Source of the DNA: an uncultured Clostridia bacterium
GTDB taxonomy: Bacteria > Bacillota > Clostridia > Lachnospirales > Bianqueaceae
DNA length: 9,479 nucleotides
Assembly (NCBI GenBank): GCA_937892735.1
Contig: CALBGL010000038.1
Span: 1-9,479, forward strand
Reading direction: 5' to 3'
In this document: positions 1 to 7,011 of the stretch, piece by piece
How positions within the stretch are numbered: position 1 is the stretch's first letter
Layout: the number at the start of each line of letters is the position of its first letter
Program-made: the position numbers and the translations under genes
The notes under the pieces: generated by a model
What the model was told of the DNA's origin: nothing
Seen by the model: only the letters and a program-made list of their open reading frames with translations
Databases searched by the model: none

Positions 1-160
1 GGCGTGGCTCAATCTTTATGATCCAGAAAACTGCCATGCCACGCCTATTATACCACAACAAGACTTCCTTCGGAGTTTGACGCCCTTTGGCGGCAAACTC
101 GTGGCGTGGCTCAGTCGCTAGCGTACAAAAAGCTGTCATGCCACGCCTATTATACCACAA
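1..160. repeat. Two 58-bp palindromic repeats, 102-bp period
   Basis: Copies lie at 1-58 and 103-160, equal in length and identical at about 48 of 58 positions by eye. Each starts with GGCGTGGC (1-8, 103-110) and carries the exact reverse complement GCCACGCC (38-45, 140-147), so each can fold into a hairpin with a 29-nt loop. The differences cluster in the loop, while the arms and the 13-base tail TATTATACCACAA are conserved. Read on the minus strand, the tail contains a perfect TATAAT box just before the palindrome, although I see no good -35 partner. The repeats lie just after the end of the MATE gene. They are not obviously an intrinsic terminator because no T-run follows either arm. The first copy starts at the window edge, so more units may lie to the left. 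Function unknown. Confidence 0.75.
73..100. other. Hairpin between the two palindromic repeats
   Basis: GAGTTTG (73-79) pairs with CAAACTC (94-100). After one A-G mismatch, CGCC (81-84) pairs with GGCG (89-92), leaving the four-base loop CTTT. This is a compact and fairly GC-rich hairpin placed between the two 58-bp repeats. There is no T-run on either side, so it does not look like an intrinsic terminator. It may be part of the same repeat unit or a separate small interspersed palindrome. Confidence 0.55.
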
Positions 161-205
161 ATTTTCTCCATGGGCAGAAATTTTTTCTTTTTTCTAAATG
201 TTTCT

Positions 206-1567
206 TTATCTCGCGACAACACGATATTTAGCCAAATCACACCGTTTATAATATACATAGATAATGACACTGCACAAAATCCATCCAAAAGGATAGCCCA
301 GTGCGACCCAAATCACAGATTCGGTCAGTCTGGAAATGATAAAAAGATAAATCTGTCGAAATACAATGAAGCATCCCATCATGATAATCATCGGAGCCTT
401 CGTATTTCCTACGCCACGAAGAGAACCCGCATACACCTGGTTCGCGCATTGACACAGGAAGAAAGGCATCATCAGACGTAAAAACAGCGTACCATAATCC
501 AGCACTTCCGGCTCCTGGTTGAACAACGCAACCAGAGGCGTTGCGAAGATCATGATAGGTACCATGATGATGACCGTCATAATCAAAGACATGACAAAGG
601 CCACTGTAGATCCCTTCTTAGCCCGTTTCACCTGATTGGCTCCCAGATTCTGCCCTACAAACGTCGTAATGGATAAGGAGACGCTCTGAATCGGCAGCAT
701 ACAGAATTTATCAATTTTGCCGTAGGAAGACCATCCAGCCATACACGAAGATCCAAACTCGTTGATATATGATTGTACAAAAACATTGGAGAATGCCGTG
801 ATCGCCATTTGGAGCGCGGAGGGAAGTCCGATTCGAACAATCTTTCCCAGCATCCAGCTTATTAATCGAACACGCTTCCAAACAATTTTATAGGATGCTG
901 TCTCCCTCGTCAGTGTCCACATCGTCAAAATCGCCGATGTAAACTGCGAAACGATGGTCGCATAGGCTACTCCGGCTACACCCATTTTGAACACAATCAC
1001 AAATACCAGATCCAACACAATATTCATAACAGCAGATACGATCAGAAAATATAAGGGTCTCCTGGAATCTCCCACTGCCCGCAGAATTCCCGCCCCCATG
1101 TTATAGAACATCAGTCCGGATACGCCTGCGAAATAAATCGTCAGATAGGTTGTCGCTTCCGGCATTACATCATCCGGCGTGCCCATCAGATGCAGCATCG
1201 GCCGTACCAGCACGACTCCGAGAATGGTAAAGACCACACTCAAGACGAATGTCAGCGCAATCGTAGTATGAACGGCTGTATGTACATTTTCATCGTCTCT
1301 GGCTCCGAAATACTGAGAAATGACTACACCGGCGCCGGTAGCCATGCCGGAAAAGAATCCAATCAACGTATTGATAATGCTGTCTGAAGAACCCACGGCT
1401 GCCAGCGCTTCTTTACCGACAAAGTTTCCCACCACAATGCTATCTACCGTGTTATATAGCTGCTGAAACAGGTTTCCGACTAAAAGCGGCAACGCAAACC
1501 ACAGTAATTGTTTCCAGATGACGCCTTCTGTCATATTGACATCTTTATGAATACTTAACTTTCTCAT
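206..1567 (-). CDS. MATE family efflux transporter
   Basis: A 453-residue, highly hydrophobic protein of normal length for the MATE family, whose members sit in the cytoplasmic membrane and export drugs or metabolites in exchange for Na+ or H+. The N-terminal stretch, with P27, N39 and D42 in the PLLVGNLFQQLYNTVDSIVVG-type first helix, is characteristic, as are the two related halves (roughly residues 17-190 and 235-410) of six predicted helices each. The C-terminal half carries the usual GSLRGVGNTKAP loop. I keep the start at 1567: a purine-rich AGAGAGAAG lies upstream, whereas the next in-frame Met (residue 12) has no ribosome binding site. It begins 46 bp after the dehydratase stop on the same strand with no terminator seen between, so the two are probably co-transcribed. 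The substrate cannot be told; the partnership hints at a metabolite linked to the dehydratase, but MATE genes move often and this is only inference. Confidence 0.92.
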   Translation of the reverse strand: MRKLSIHKDVNMTEGVIWKQLLWFALPLLVGNLFQQLYNTVDSIVVGNFVGKEALAAVGSSDSIINTLIGFFSGMATGAGVVISQYFGARDDENVHTAVHTTIALTFVLSVVFTILGVVLVRPMLHLMGTPDDVMPEATTYLTIYFAGVSGLMFYNMGAGILRAVGDSRRPLYFLIVSAVMNIVLDLVFVIVFKMGVAGVAYATIVSQFTSAILTMWTLTRETASYKIVWKRVRLISWMLGKIVRIGLPSALQMAITAFSNVFVQSYINEFGSSCMAGWSSYGKIDKFCMLPIQSVSLSITTFVGQNLGANQVKRAKKGSTVAFVMSLIMTVIIMVPIMIFATPLVALFNQEPEVLDYGTLFLRLMMPFFLCQCANQVYAGSLRGVGNTKAPMIIMMGCFIVFRQIYLFIISRLTESVIWVALGYPFGWILCSVIIYVYYKRCDLAKYRVVAR

Positions 1568-1613
1568 CTTTTCACTTCTCTCTTTTTATTTTCCCCTCTT
1601 TGAGATTCCCAAT

Positions 1614-3332
1614 TTATTCCATATATCCTCCCTTCATGGGAGAAACCGCATGTTCCGAATATAATTTCAAGACGCCGGACGTATATTTTGCCTTATGTGG
1701 TTTCCATGACGCTTTTCTTTTTTCTAAAATCTGTTGTACCGCTTCTGCCTCCATGCGTTGATTCTTCACTCCCACAATTTGAAGCGTCCGGTTCGAAATA
1801 TCCAGTTCAATCAAATCATCCTCTTCCAAAAGGGCAATTGGTCCCCCAGAAAAAGCCTCTGGAGAAACATGTCCAATCGCTGGTCCTCGGGAGGCCCCAG
1901 AAAAACGTCCATCGGTAATCAAGGCGATACTTTTGCTGAGTTCTGGATCCGAGGAGATCGCTTCCGTCGTATAAAACATCTCCGGCATTCCACTGCCCTT
2001 GGGCCCCTCATACCGAATGATGACCGCGTCTCCAGGCAAGATCCTATGATGTAGTACCGCGTCTATCGCCTCCTCCTCACAATCAAAGGGTTTGGCTCGA
2101 AGCACCTGATAAAACATCTCCTGGGGCAGCGCAGCGTGCTTGACCACGGCCCCTTCCGGCGCCAGATTGCCATACAACACCGCAATGGCTCCTTCTTCCC
2201 GGATGGGCTTGTCAAAGGGACGAATCACATCCTGCCTGCAGATGCCTTGTGCACGCAGACGCTGTTCTCCCTTTTCATAAAAATCGGTCTCTCGTAAGAC
2301 TTCCAGATTCTCCCCTACAGTTTTTCCAGTGACTGTCATCGCGTCCAGATGCAATAATGACTTGATCTCTTCCATGATCGCCGGTACCCCACCGGCATCA
2401 TGGAAGAAAGAGGCGGGCCATCGCCCCGTAGGACGGATGTCTAATAAATATCTGGCCTTTCTGTGCAGCTGATCAAAAGTCTCTCCAGAGAGTTCAATCC
2501 CCAGCTCATGTGCAATGGCCGGAATATGCAACAATGAATTGGTAGAACCGGAAATTGCCGCGTGAACCATAATGGCATTTTCAAAGGAGTCCATCGTCAC
2601 AAAATCCCGCGGACAACATCCTTCACGCGCCAGCTTCACGGAGAGACGACCGGCTTCATAAGCAGATTGCCGCAGATCCGGATCGAGCGCCCGCATCAGC
2701 GCAGTCCCCGGCAGCATAAGCCCCAATGCTTCCGCCATGATCTGCATGGTAGAGGCTGTCCCCATAAAAGAGCAGGCGCCACAGGAAGGACAAGCAGATA
2801 ATTTATACTGTTCAAACTCCTCCCGGGAAATCTCTCCCCGTTCATACATCGCAGAATACATTCCAATCTGTTCCAGCGTTAAAAGATTGGGGCCAGGATC
2901 CATGACACCGCCCGTAATCATGACTGCCGGCAGATTCAGCCTTCCCAGCGCCATCAAACAGGCTGGTACGGATTTGTCGCAACTGGCAATATAGACAGCC
3001 CCATCAAACCCTGTGGCCGATCCATGGATCTCCATCATATTCGCAATCATATCCCGTTGGGCTAACGAAACGTTGATTCCATCATGCCCCTGCGCGAGAC
3101 CGTCGCAAATATCTGTCACAAAGTATCTAGCCCCTTTGCCGCCTGCATCTTTAATTCCACGAAGAGCTTCCTGCATCAAAACATCCAAATGAGCACTTCC
3201 CGGATGACTGTCTCCGAAAGTGCTTTCTACAAGAATCTGTGGTTTCTCAAGGTCTTCTCGGCTCCACCCCATACCGATCCGCAGAGGATCATTCTCCGGC
3301 GCCAGAGCCCGAACCTGTTGACTATGCAACAT
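1614..3332 (-). CDS. IlvD/Edd family dehydratase, probably sugar-acid type
   Basis: A 572-residue iron-sulfur dehydratase. The family removes water from 2,3-dihydroxy acids to give 2-keto acids; members include dihydroxy-acid dehydratase (IlvD), phosphogluconate dehydratase (Edd) and aldonate dehydratases. Visible motifs are CDGLAQGHDG at 76-85, CDK at 118-120 (cluster and metal site), CPSCGAC at 181-187 (cluster cysteines), GSGMPEM at 446-452 and DGRFSG at 474-479, with S478 at the position of the family's catalytic serine. The first cysteine position of the [2Fe-2S] members (PCNxH) reads HPGSAH at 43-48, so a [4Fe-4S] cluster like that of E. coli IlvD or Edd is more likely. No other branched-chain amino acid genes are near; the neighbours are carbohydrate genes, so I favour a sugar-acid substrate over valine/isoleucine synthesis, and the exact substrate is open. 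The start at 3332 is backed by AAAGGA about nine bases upstream. It probably shares a transcript with the MATE gene. Confidence 0.88.
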   Translation of the reverse strand: MLHSQQVRALAPENDPLRIGMGWSREDLEKPQILVESTFGDSHPGSAHLDVLMQEALRGIKDAGGKGARYFVTDICDGLAQGHDGINVSLAQRDMIANMMEIHGSATGFDGAVYIASCDKSVPACLMALGRLNLPAVMITGGVMDPGPNLLTLEQIGMYSAMYERGEISREEFEQYKLSACPSCGACSFMGTASTMQIMAEALGLMLPGTALMRALDPDLRQSAYEAGRLSVKLAREGCCPRDFVTMDSFENAIMVHAAISGSTNSLLHIPAIAHELGIELSGETFDQLHRKARYLLDIRPTGRWPASFFHDAGGVPAIMEEIKSLLHLDAMTVTGKTVGENLEVLRETDFYEKGEQRLRAQGICRQDVIRPFDKPIREEGAIAVLYGNLAPEGAVVKHAALPQEMFYQVLRAKPFDCEEEAIDAVLHHRILPGDAVIIRYEGPKGSGMPEMFYTTEAISSDPELSKSIALITDGRFSGASRGPAIGHVSPEAFSGGPIALLEEDDLIELDISNRTLQIVGVKNQRMEAEAVQQILEKRKASWKPHKAKYTSGVLKLYSEHAVSPMKGGYME

Positions 3333-3340
3333 GTATATCC

Positions 3341-3349
3341 ATCCTTTCT
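3341..3349 (-). promoter_or_regulatory. Ribosome binding site of the dehydratase gene
   Basis: Read on the minus strand this is AGAAAGGAT. The AAGGA core lies about nine bases before the ATG at 3332 and supports that start. Confidence 0.7.
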
Positions 3350-3374
3350 ACATGAACAATAGCATACACCATAC

Positions 3375-3394
3375 TCCATGTAAAATCCATGTAA
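3375..3394. promoter_or_regulatory. 11-bp-spaced direct repeat, possible operator
   Basis: TCCATGTAA occurs at 3375-3383 and again at 3386-3394, exactly one helical turn apart. On the minus strand the pair reads TTACATGGA twice and sits between the candidate -10 box and the ribosome binding site of the dehydratase gene. In-phase direct repeats of this kind are a common layout for regulator binding sites, but no regulator gene is in the window, so the role is inferred. Confidence 0.35.
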
Positions 3395-3413
3395 TATTTC
3401 GGAAGAAACCTAG

Positions 3414-3441
3414 ATTATTCATGACGATCTATAGAAATCAA
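3414..3441 (-). promoter_or_regulatory. Candidate sigma-A promoter for the dehydratase-MATE unit
   Basis: On the minus strand, TTGATT (3441-3436) and AATAAT (3419-3414) are separated by 16 bases, matching the consensus at four and five of six positions. Transcription would begin near 3407 and give a leader of about 75 nt that contains the TTACATGGA direct repeat. This is the best match in the gap, but by eye only and of moderate quality. Confidence 0.4.
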
Positions 3442-3510
3442 AAAGGCGTGTCGCTCCATCATTTATATATCGATGAATGAACGGCACTCCTCTGGACTTG
3501 AGACCTTCCG

Positions 3511-3630
3511 ATTTCTCATTAAATTTTTTACGCTGTAACATTTTCGGTCGAAGAGTAATGAGAAATTCCCCTGTTTTCTCATTGCTTCCTTCGTGTTGTA
3601 ACATTTTGGGTCGAAGAATAATGAGATTTT
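3511..3630. repeat. Two-copy, 63-bp-period, partly palindromic repeat
   Basis: The 30-base core starting TGTAACATTTT and ending TAATGAGA occurs at 3534-3563 and 3597-3626 with only two differences. An upstream TTCTCATT block (3513-3520 and 3576-3583) keeps the same 63-bp spacing. In each copy TCTCATT and AATGAGA form inverted arms around 36 bases: ten perfect bases in copy 1 (3511-3520 with 3557-3566) and seven in copy 2 (3577-3583 with 3620-3626). Copy 2 also has an inner CTTCG/CGAAG pair (3589-3593 with 3612-3616), which copy 1 has lost. The period equals 21 codons, so the repeat can be read as similar peptides in more than one frame, but no frame has a credible start. Function unknown; an interspersed non-coding element or a tandem binding site are both possible. 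Confidence 0.75.
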
Positions 3631-3680
3631 GTATTCTACAGATTTTTGGCTTTCAGCAAAAATGCAGAATCCATTCTTAT

Positions 3681-3728
3681 ACAAAAAGAGTGTGTGAAAA
3701 CCGAAACCTCGCATTTTCACACACTCTT
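3681..3728 (-). terminator. Intrinsic terminator after the glycosidase gene
   Basis: A perfect 15-bp inverted repeat (AAGAGTGTGTGAAAA at 3686-3700, reverse complement at 3714-3728) encloses a 13-nt loop. On the minus strand the stem ends in CTCTT and runs on into TTTGT, giving a run of five T residues. It lies about 125 bases after the glycosidase stop and is the natural end of the trmO-glycosidase transcript. It also keeps that transcript from reading into the dehydratase gene. The plus-strand side has a weaker T-run (CTTTTA), so some bidirectional activity is possible. Confidence 0.8.
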
Positions 3729-3852
3729 CTTTTATCCCATATGTCCCTCCAGAACGGTCTGTCCGCATTTATGCAAGGCAGATTCTCCGCATCTTCCTCG
3801 CCACCTATACCGCTGGGGGTATATGCATATTATCCGCTTTCTTCGGAATTTG

Positions 3853-6800
3853 TCAAGAAGAAATCGGTCGAAGCAGCTGCTGACGATATGGCTTAATCCA
3901 TACATCTCCTATGATGCCATACGCCTGCACCGTAGGAAACGTATCTGTCCAGGCGGAATTCTGCGCTTGATAACCTCTTTCTAACATTCGATTGGTCAGC
4001 GTCGTCGTCACTTCCAATTCGATCTCATTCACACCAGCGTGTAAATACGCGCTGATATCCGCCCGGAGAGTTCGGGTATCCAGGAACGCGGCCTCTTCTC
4101 CATTGACTCGTACTTTCACCGTACCACCCCCCGCGGATGAGAGCTGCAAATAGGCGCCCAGAGACTCCTCCGCGTCCCATGTGTACGTTGTCCTGTATCG
4201 GCCGATGCCAGATACCTGGCTCATGTCCAGATGCTCTCCAGATAGCTGTGCCAATTGCTCCGCAGAAGCCGGCAGGTCCTTCCAGGGGACTAATGGCGCA
4301 TCCGGGAATGTAAGCACGGTCTTCCTGGTCGTATAATATACCTCTCGCGTCACGTGGCCGAATTTTTCCTCGGTCAGAACCTGTTTCTCACCCTCATCCC
4401 AATCCTCGATTTCGACATTCCAATGCCGCAGCACGGTCTGTTCCGGCACAGCCAGGGCCGTCTTCGTCTCTTGGCCATCGCTCCAGACTGTCGTATACTC
4501 TCCGGATTGGAAGGCCATGCCATAGGCGTATCCATCTTGCAACCGAATCGCGTCCCATGTCGAGGATACCGCGTGCAGCGCCTCCTTCTCGGTAAGATCC
4601 AATGCGATCAGGCAGGCCTCTCCGCTGGAAAGCGTCAGCGGGACGCAGGTATAGCCATCCTGGATCTCGTAGGTTCCGATGGGTTCCACCTGTCCGTTCC
4701 AGACATCAATCCGATACGGTACGCCTTCTCCCTCCAGCCGAAGTGTGAAAGAAAGCGCCGGCGCATCCTTCTCTACGGCAAACTTATACGAATAGACGAA
4801 GGTATAAAACATCCCTTTCTCCCGATCCCACCGAGAAGACGTCAGAATCTTGTCATTTGCCTTTTCGAATCCGGCGCGAGGATGGACGCCTAATTGCCGC
4901 AGCGTATCCAGCACTTCTTTCGACGTGTCAAGTTCCCGCACGTTCGGCAGCGCTTTAATGTCCGCCACGATCTGCGCCAATTCCGCATCCGTCCGCATCA
5001 GATACGGACTTTTAGAGGCGGCCTTCTCATACACATTCTCCGGGCCCTCATAGGTCACGGTTTCCCGAGTATGATTGACAAACAGAACCGGCAAGCCTGC
5101 GCGCGCCAGTTCCAAAATCTGTCTGGCGCTGTCCGGCTCCAGCGTATCCTGATACAGCAGCACCGCCTTATACGCCGGTCCATCGGGCTGCAGCGCTTCC
5201 CCGGTCCATCGGACATGGTCCGTATCCTCTAACAGCATCGGTGAGAAATAATCATAGGTATAACCCGCTTGCTGTAAGGACAGATCCTTCCAGAAATAGG
5301 CCATGTCATGCATCATATAGTTCGTCTCAAATGTCTTATAGGCCTCCGGATTCCCATAATTGATAAAGGCATAATCAGTCCGCAGAATCGCCAGATCCCG
5401 CACGGCCGTCCCCTGGCGCATGGCCTTCTGCACGCGCCCCAGCATCCGCGTCCACTGCGGATAATGCAAAGAAGCCGGCTGACGACTGCTGAACCGTTCC
5501 GAAAACTTGGGGTACATGCCCTCGTGTCCGGGCCAACGCGTCGAACTCTCGGAACCTTCAATGGCAGAGTATCCATGGAACACCGTCCGATTGATGCCCT
5601 CTGCAAACTGCAGATTGCAAAGCTGTGTCCAGGTGTCCATGTTATAATAATAATTATGCCCGTGTACGGCGCCGGTCTCACTGGAAAAAAGCCGGCCATA
5701 CATGTTCGCAGAACCGGACTCACCCCGATACAGATCCACTTCCGCAGTCTGCGCGAAGGATTCTGTCTCGATTCCATCCACCACGGCAGCCGGCAGGGAA
5801 ATCTCAAAATTGACTCCGTACGAAGGCTCGGCCCGCAGCGTCATGTGCAGCGAATGGAGCCATTCGGCCAGCGGCCCCAGCAGATTTTCCACGTAGAGAC
5901 AACTGATTACATGCGCATAGTCTGTCCGCACACGCCGGACGAGATCCTCCGCACCCGGCGCCATATAATCGTATACCTTGGGCCGTCTGGATGTTACCCG
6001 CGCGTTATCCATCGTTACGAGCGGCAGGTACTTGGTAATATCATAGCCCTTACGACGCTGGAACTCTTCTTTCAGATGATATCCCCAGAAAATTCCACCG
6101 GCGCCATATGTTAAGAGCTCCAGAGAATCCATGTAGATCTCGCCTCTGCCGTTTTTCCGAATCATCGCCTTCAGTTCCTCTGTCAACACGACTTCTTCCC
6201 AGTAATCGATGAGCGCCTCTACACCGTACCGATCCATATAATTGATCGTGTAATTGGTACTGACCGAAGGTGACGCAGTCTGTCCCGTTCCGTGCAGAAA
6301 ATAGCAGAACAGGGCATATTGACCATCCTTCGGCGCCTGATACCGCAGCACATACGCGCCGTCTTCCTGACGTACCTGATCCGTCAGATCCACCAGTGTG
6401 GATGCATCCAACATACCGGTGCCGCTTCCCTCCCGGTACGCATAGTCCTGGCCGGCCCCTTCCCGCGCCTTGATCAGTTTAGCCGCTACGACACCCTGGA
6501 ACACATGCTCGGTATAGGTGGCCGCGGATCCATGGATATCGCCGGCTACTGCCTCGATATGCACCGGGTAGGGAATCTTCCCCTCAAAACACTCACCCGG
6601 TTGCAGGAGAATCGTAGCGTAGTCCAGTTCCTTGGAAGCAGCCTTATGATCCGGGTTATAGGGACGTCCCTGCCATACATAAGTATCCGGCAGATTCGCC
6701 GTGGCCCAGTGCGAACCGCTGGTCAAGCTGAATCCCAGTCCTCGCTCCGTCGCCTCCTGAATAATCAGCCGGCTGTCGCTGGTCCATTCTTCGGATCCCC

Positions 6801-7011
6801 AGCCGTAGACCGAAGAATCTGCCCCTGGTTCCGGCATGGCCAGAAATTCCGCCGCGCCAAAGCCCGAATCATAGATCTCCTTTACATTCCGGCGCAGCGT
6901 CGGATCTGTGTGAAGGCCCTCTGCCAACCACCAGCGCACATCCGGACGATAGGGCCGTTCGATTTCTCCAAACATCTGTTCCAGACTTTCTTTCCGTTCT
7001 TTCTGTGTCAT
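3853..7011 (-). CDS. GH106-like alpha-L-rhamnosidase, cytoplasmic
   Basis: A 1052-residue glycoside hydrolase resembling family GH106, whose characterised members release L-rhamnose from plant or bacterial glycans. The N-terminus has the family pattern: RPDVRWWLAEG near 22-32, YGWGSEEW at 69-76 and GLGFSLTSGSHW at 91-102. A barrel region follows with acidic motifs expected near the active site, EIYMDSLEL at 291-299, RAEPSYG at 393-399 and ETESF at 415-419. Residues 935-1052 look like a jelly-roll, galactose-binding-like beta domain (GRYRTTY, VRVNGEEA, GVNEIELEV). The N-terminus is charged with no signal peptide or lipobox, so the enzyme should act in the cytoplasm on imported small glycosides. 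The start at 7011 is chosen because AAGGGGG lies seven bases upstream; the frame stays open upstream to 7224, but that part lies wholly inside trmO. The ATG overlaps the trmO stop (ATGA), so translation is probably coupled. Family assignment is good; the rhamnose specificity is by family only. Confidence 0.85.
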   Translation of the reverse strand: MTQKERKESLEQMFGEIERPYRPDVRWWLAEGLHTDPTLRRNVKEIYDSGFGAAEFLAMPEPGADSSVYGWGSEEWTSDSRLIIQEATERGLGFSLTSGSHWATANLPDTYVWQGRPYNPDHKAASKELDYATILLQPGECFEGKIPYPVHIEAVAGDIHGSAATYTEHVFQGVVAAKLIKAREGAGQDYAYREGSGTGMLDASTLVDLTDQVRQEDGAYVLRYQAPKDGQYALFCYFLHGTGQTASPSVSTNYTINYMDRYGVEALIDYWEEVVLTEELKAMIRKNGRGEIYMDSLELLTYGAGGIFWGYHLKEEFQRRKGYDITKYLPLVTMDNARVTSRRPKVYDYMAPGAEDLVRRVRTDYAHVISCLYVENLLGPLAEWLHSLHMTLRAEPSYGVNFEISLPAAVVDGIETESFAQTAEVDLYRGESGSANMYGRLFSSETGAVHGHNYYYNMDTWTQLCNLQFAEGINRTVFHGYSAIEGSESSTRWPGHEGMYPKFSERFSSRQPASLHYPQWTRMLGRVQKAMRQGTAVRDLAILRTDYAFINYGNPEAYKTFETNYMMHDMAYFWKDLSLQQAGYTYDYFSPMLLEDTDHVRWTGEALQPDGPAYKAVLLYQDTLEPDSARQILELARAGLPVLFVNHTRETVTYEGPENVYEKAASKSPYLMRTDAELAQIVADIKALPNVRELDTSKEVLDTLRQLGVHPRAGFEKANDKILTSSRWDREKGMFYTFVYSYKFAVEKDAPALSFTLRLEGEGVPYRIDVWNGQVEPIGTYEIQDGYTCVPLTLSSGEACLIALDLTEKEALHAVSSTWDAIRLQDGYAYGMAFQSGEYTTVWSDGQETKTALAVPEQTVLRHWNVEIEDWDEGEKQVLTEEKFGHVTREVYYTTRKTVLTFPDAPLVPWKDLPASAEQLAQLSGEHLDMSQVSGIGRYRTTYTWDAEESLGAYLQLSSAGGGTVKVRVNGEEAAFLDTRTLRADISAYLHAGVNEIELEVTTTLTNRMLERGYQAQNSAWTDTFPTVQAYGIIGDVWIKPYRQQLLRPISS

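Larger units (their letters stand above)
3333..3852. other. 520-bp gene-free gap
   Basis: The gap separates two minus-strand units and is clearly richer in A and T than the genes around it. It contains the dehydratase leader and candidate promoter (3333-3441), a 63-bp-period repeat pair (3511-3630), the terminator of the trmO-glycosidase unit (3681-3728) and a short dyad at 3806-3823. An open frame of 101 codons on the minus strand (3768-3463) runs through both the terminator and the repeats, lacks a ribosome binding site and resembles nothing I recognise, so I do not call it a gene. Confidence 0.7.

Noticed and set aside
38..58. The palindromes at 1-160 as the terminator of the MATE gene
   Set aside because: The stems are only 8 bp with 29-nt loops and neither strand has a following T-run, so they lack the form of an intrinsic terminator.
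1614..3332. Calling the dehydratase ilvD of branched-chain amino acid synthesis
   Set aside because: No ilvB, ilvN, ilvC, leu genes or T-box leader are nearby, and the neighbours are carbohydrate genes; the family signature alone does not fix the substrate.
3511..3630. CRISPR array
   Set aside because: Only two units are present, the repeat cores differ, part of the would-be spacer is itself conserved and palindromic, and there are no cas genes.
3463..3768. 101-codon minus-strand frame with 21-residue internal repeats
   Set aside because: No ribosome binding site before its ATG, and it runs through the intrinsic terminator hairpin and both copies of the 63-bp repeat. The peptide repeats are a by-product of the DNA repeat.
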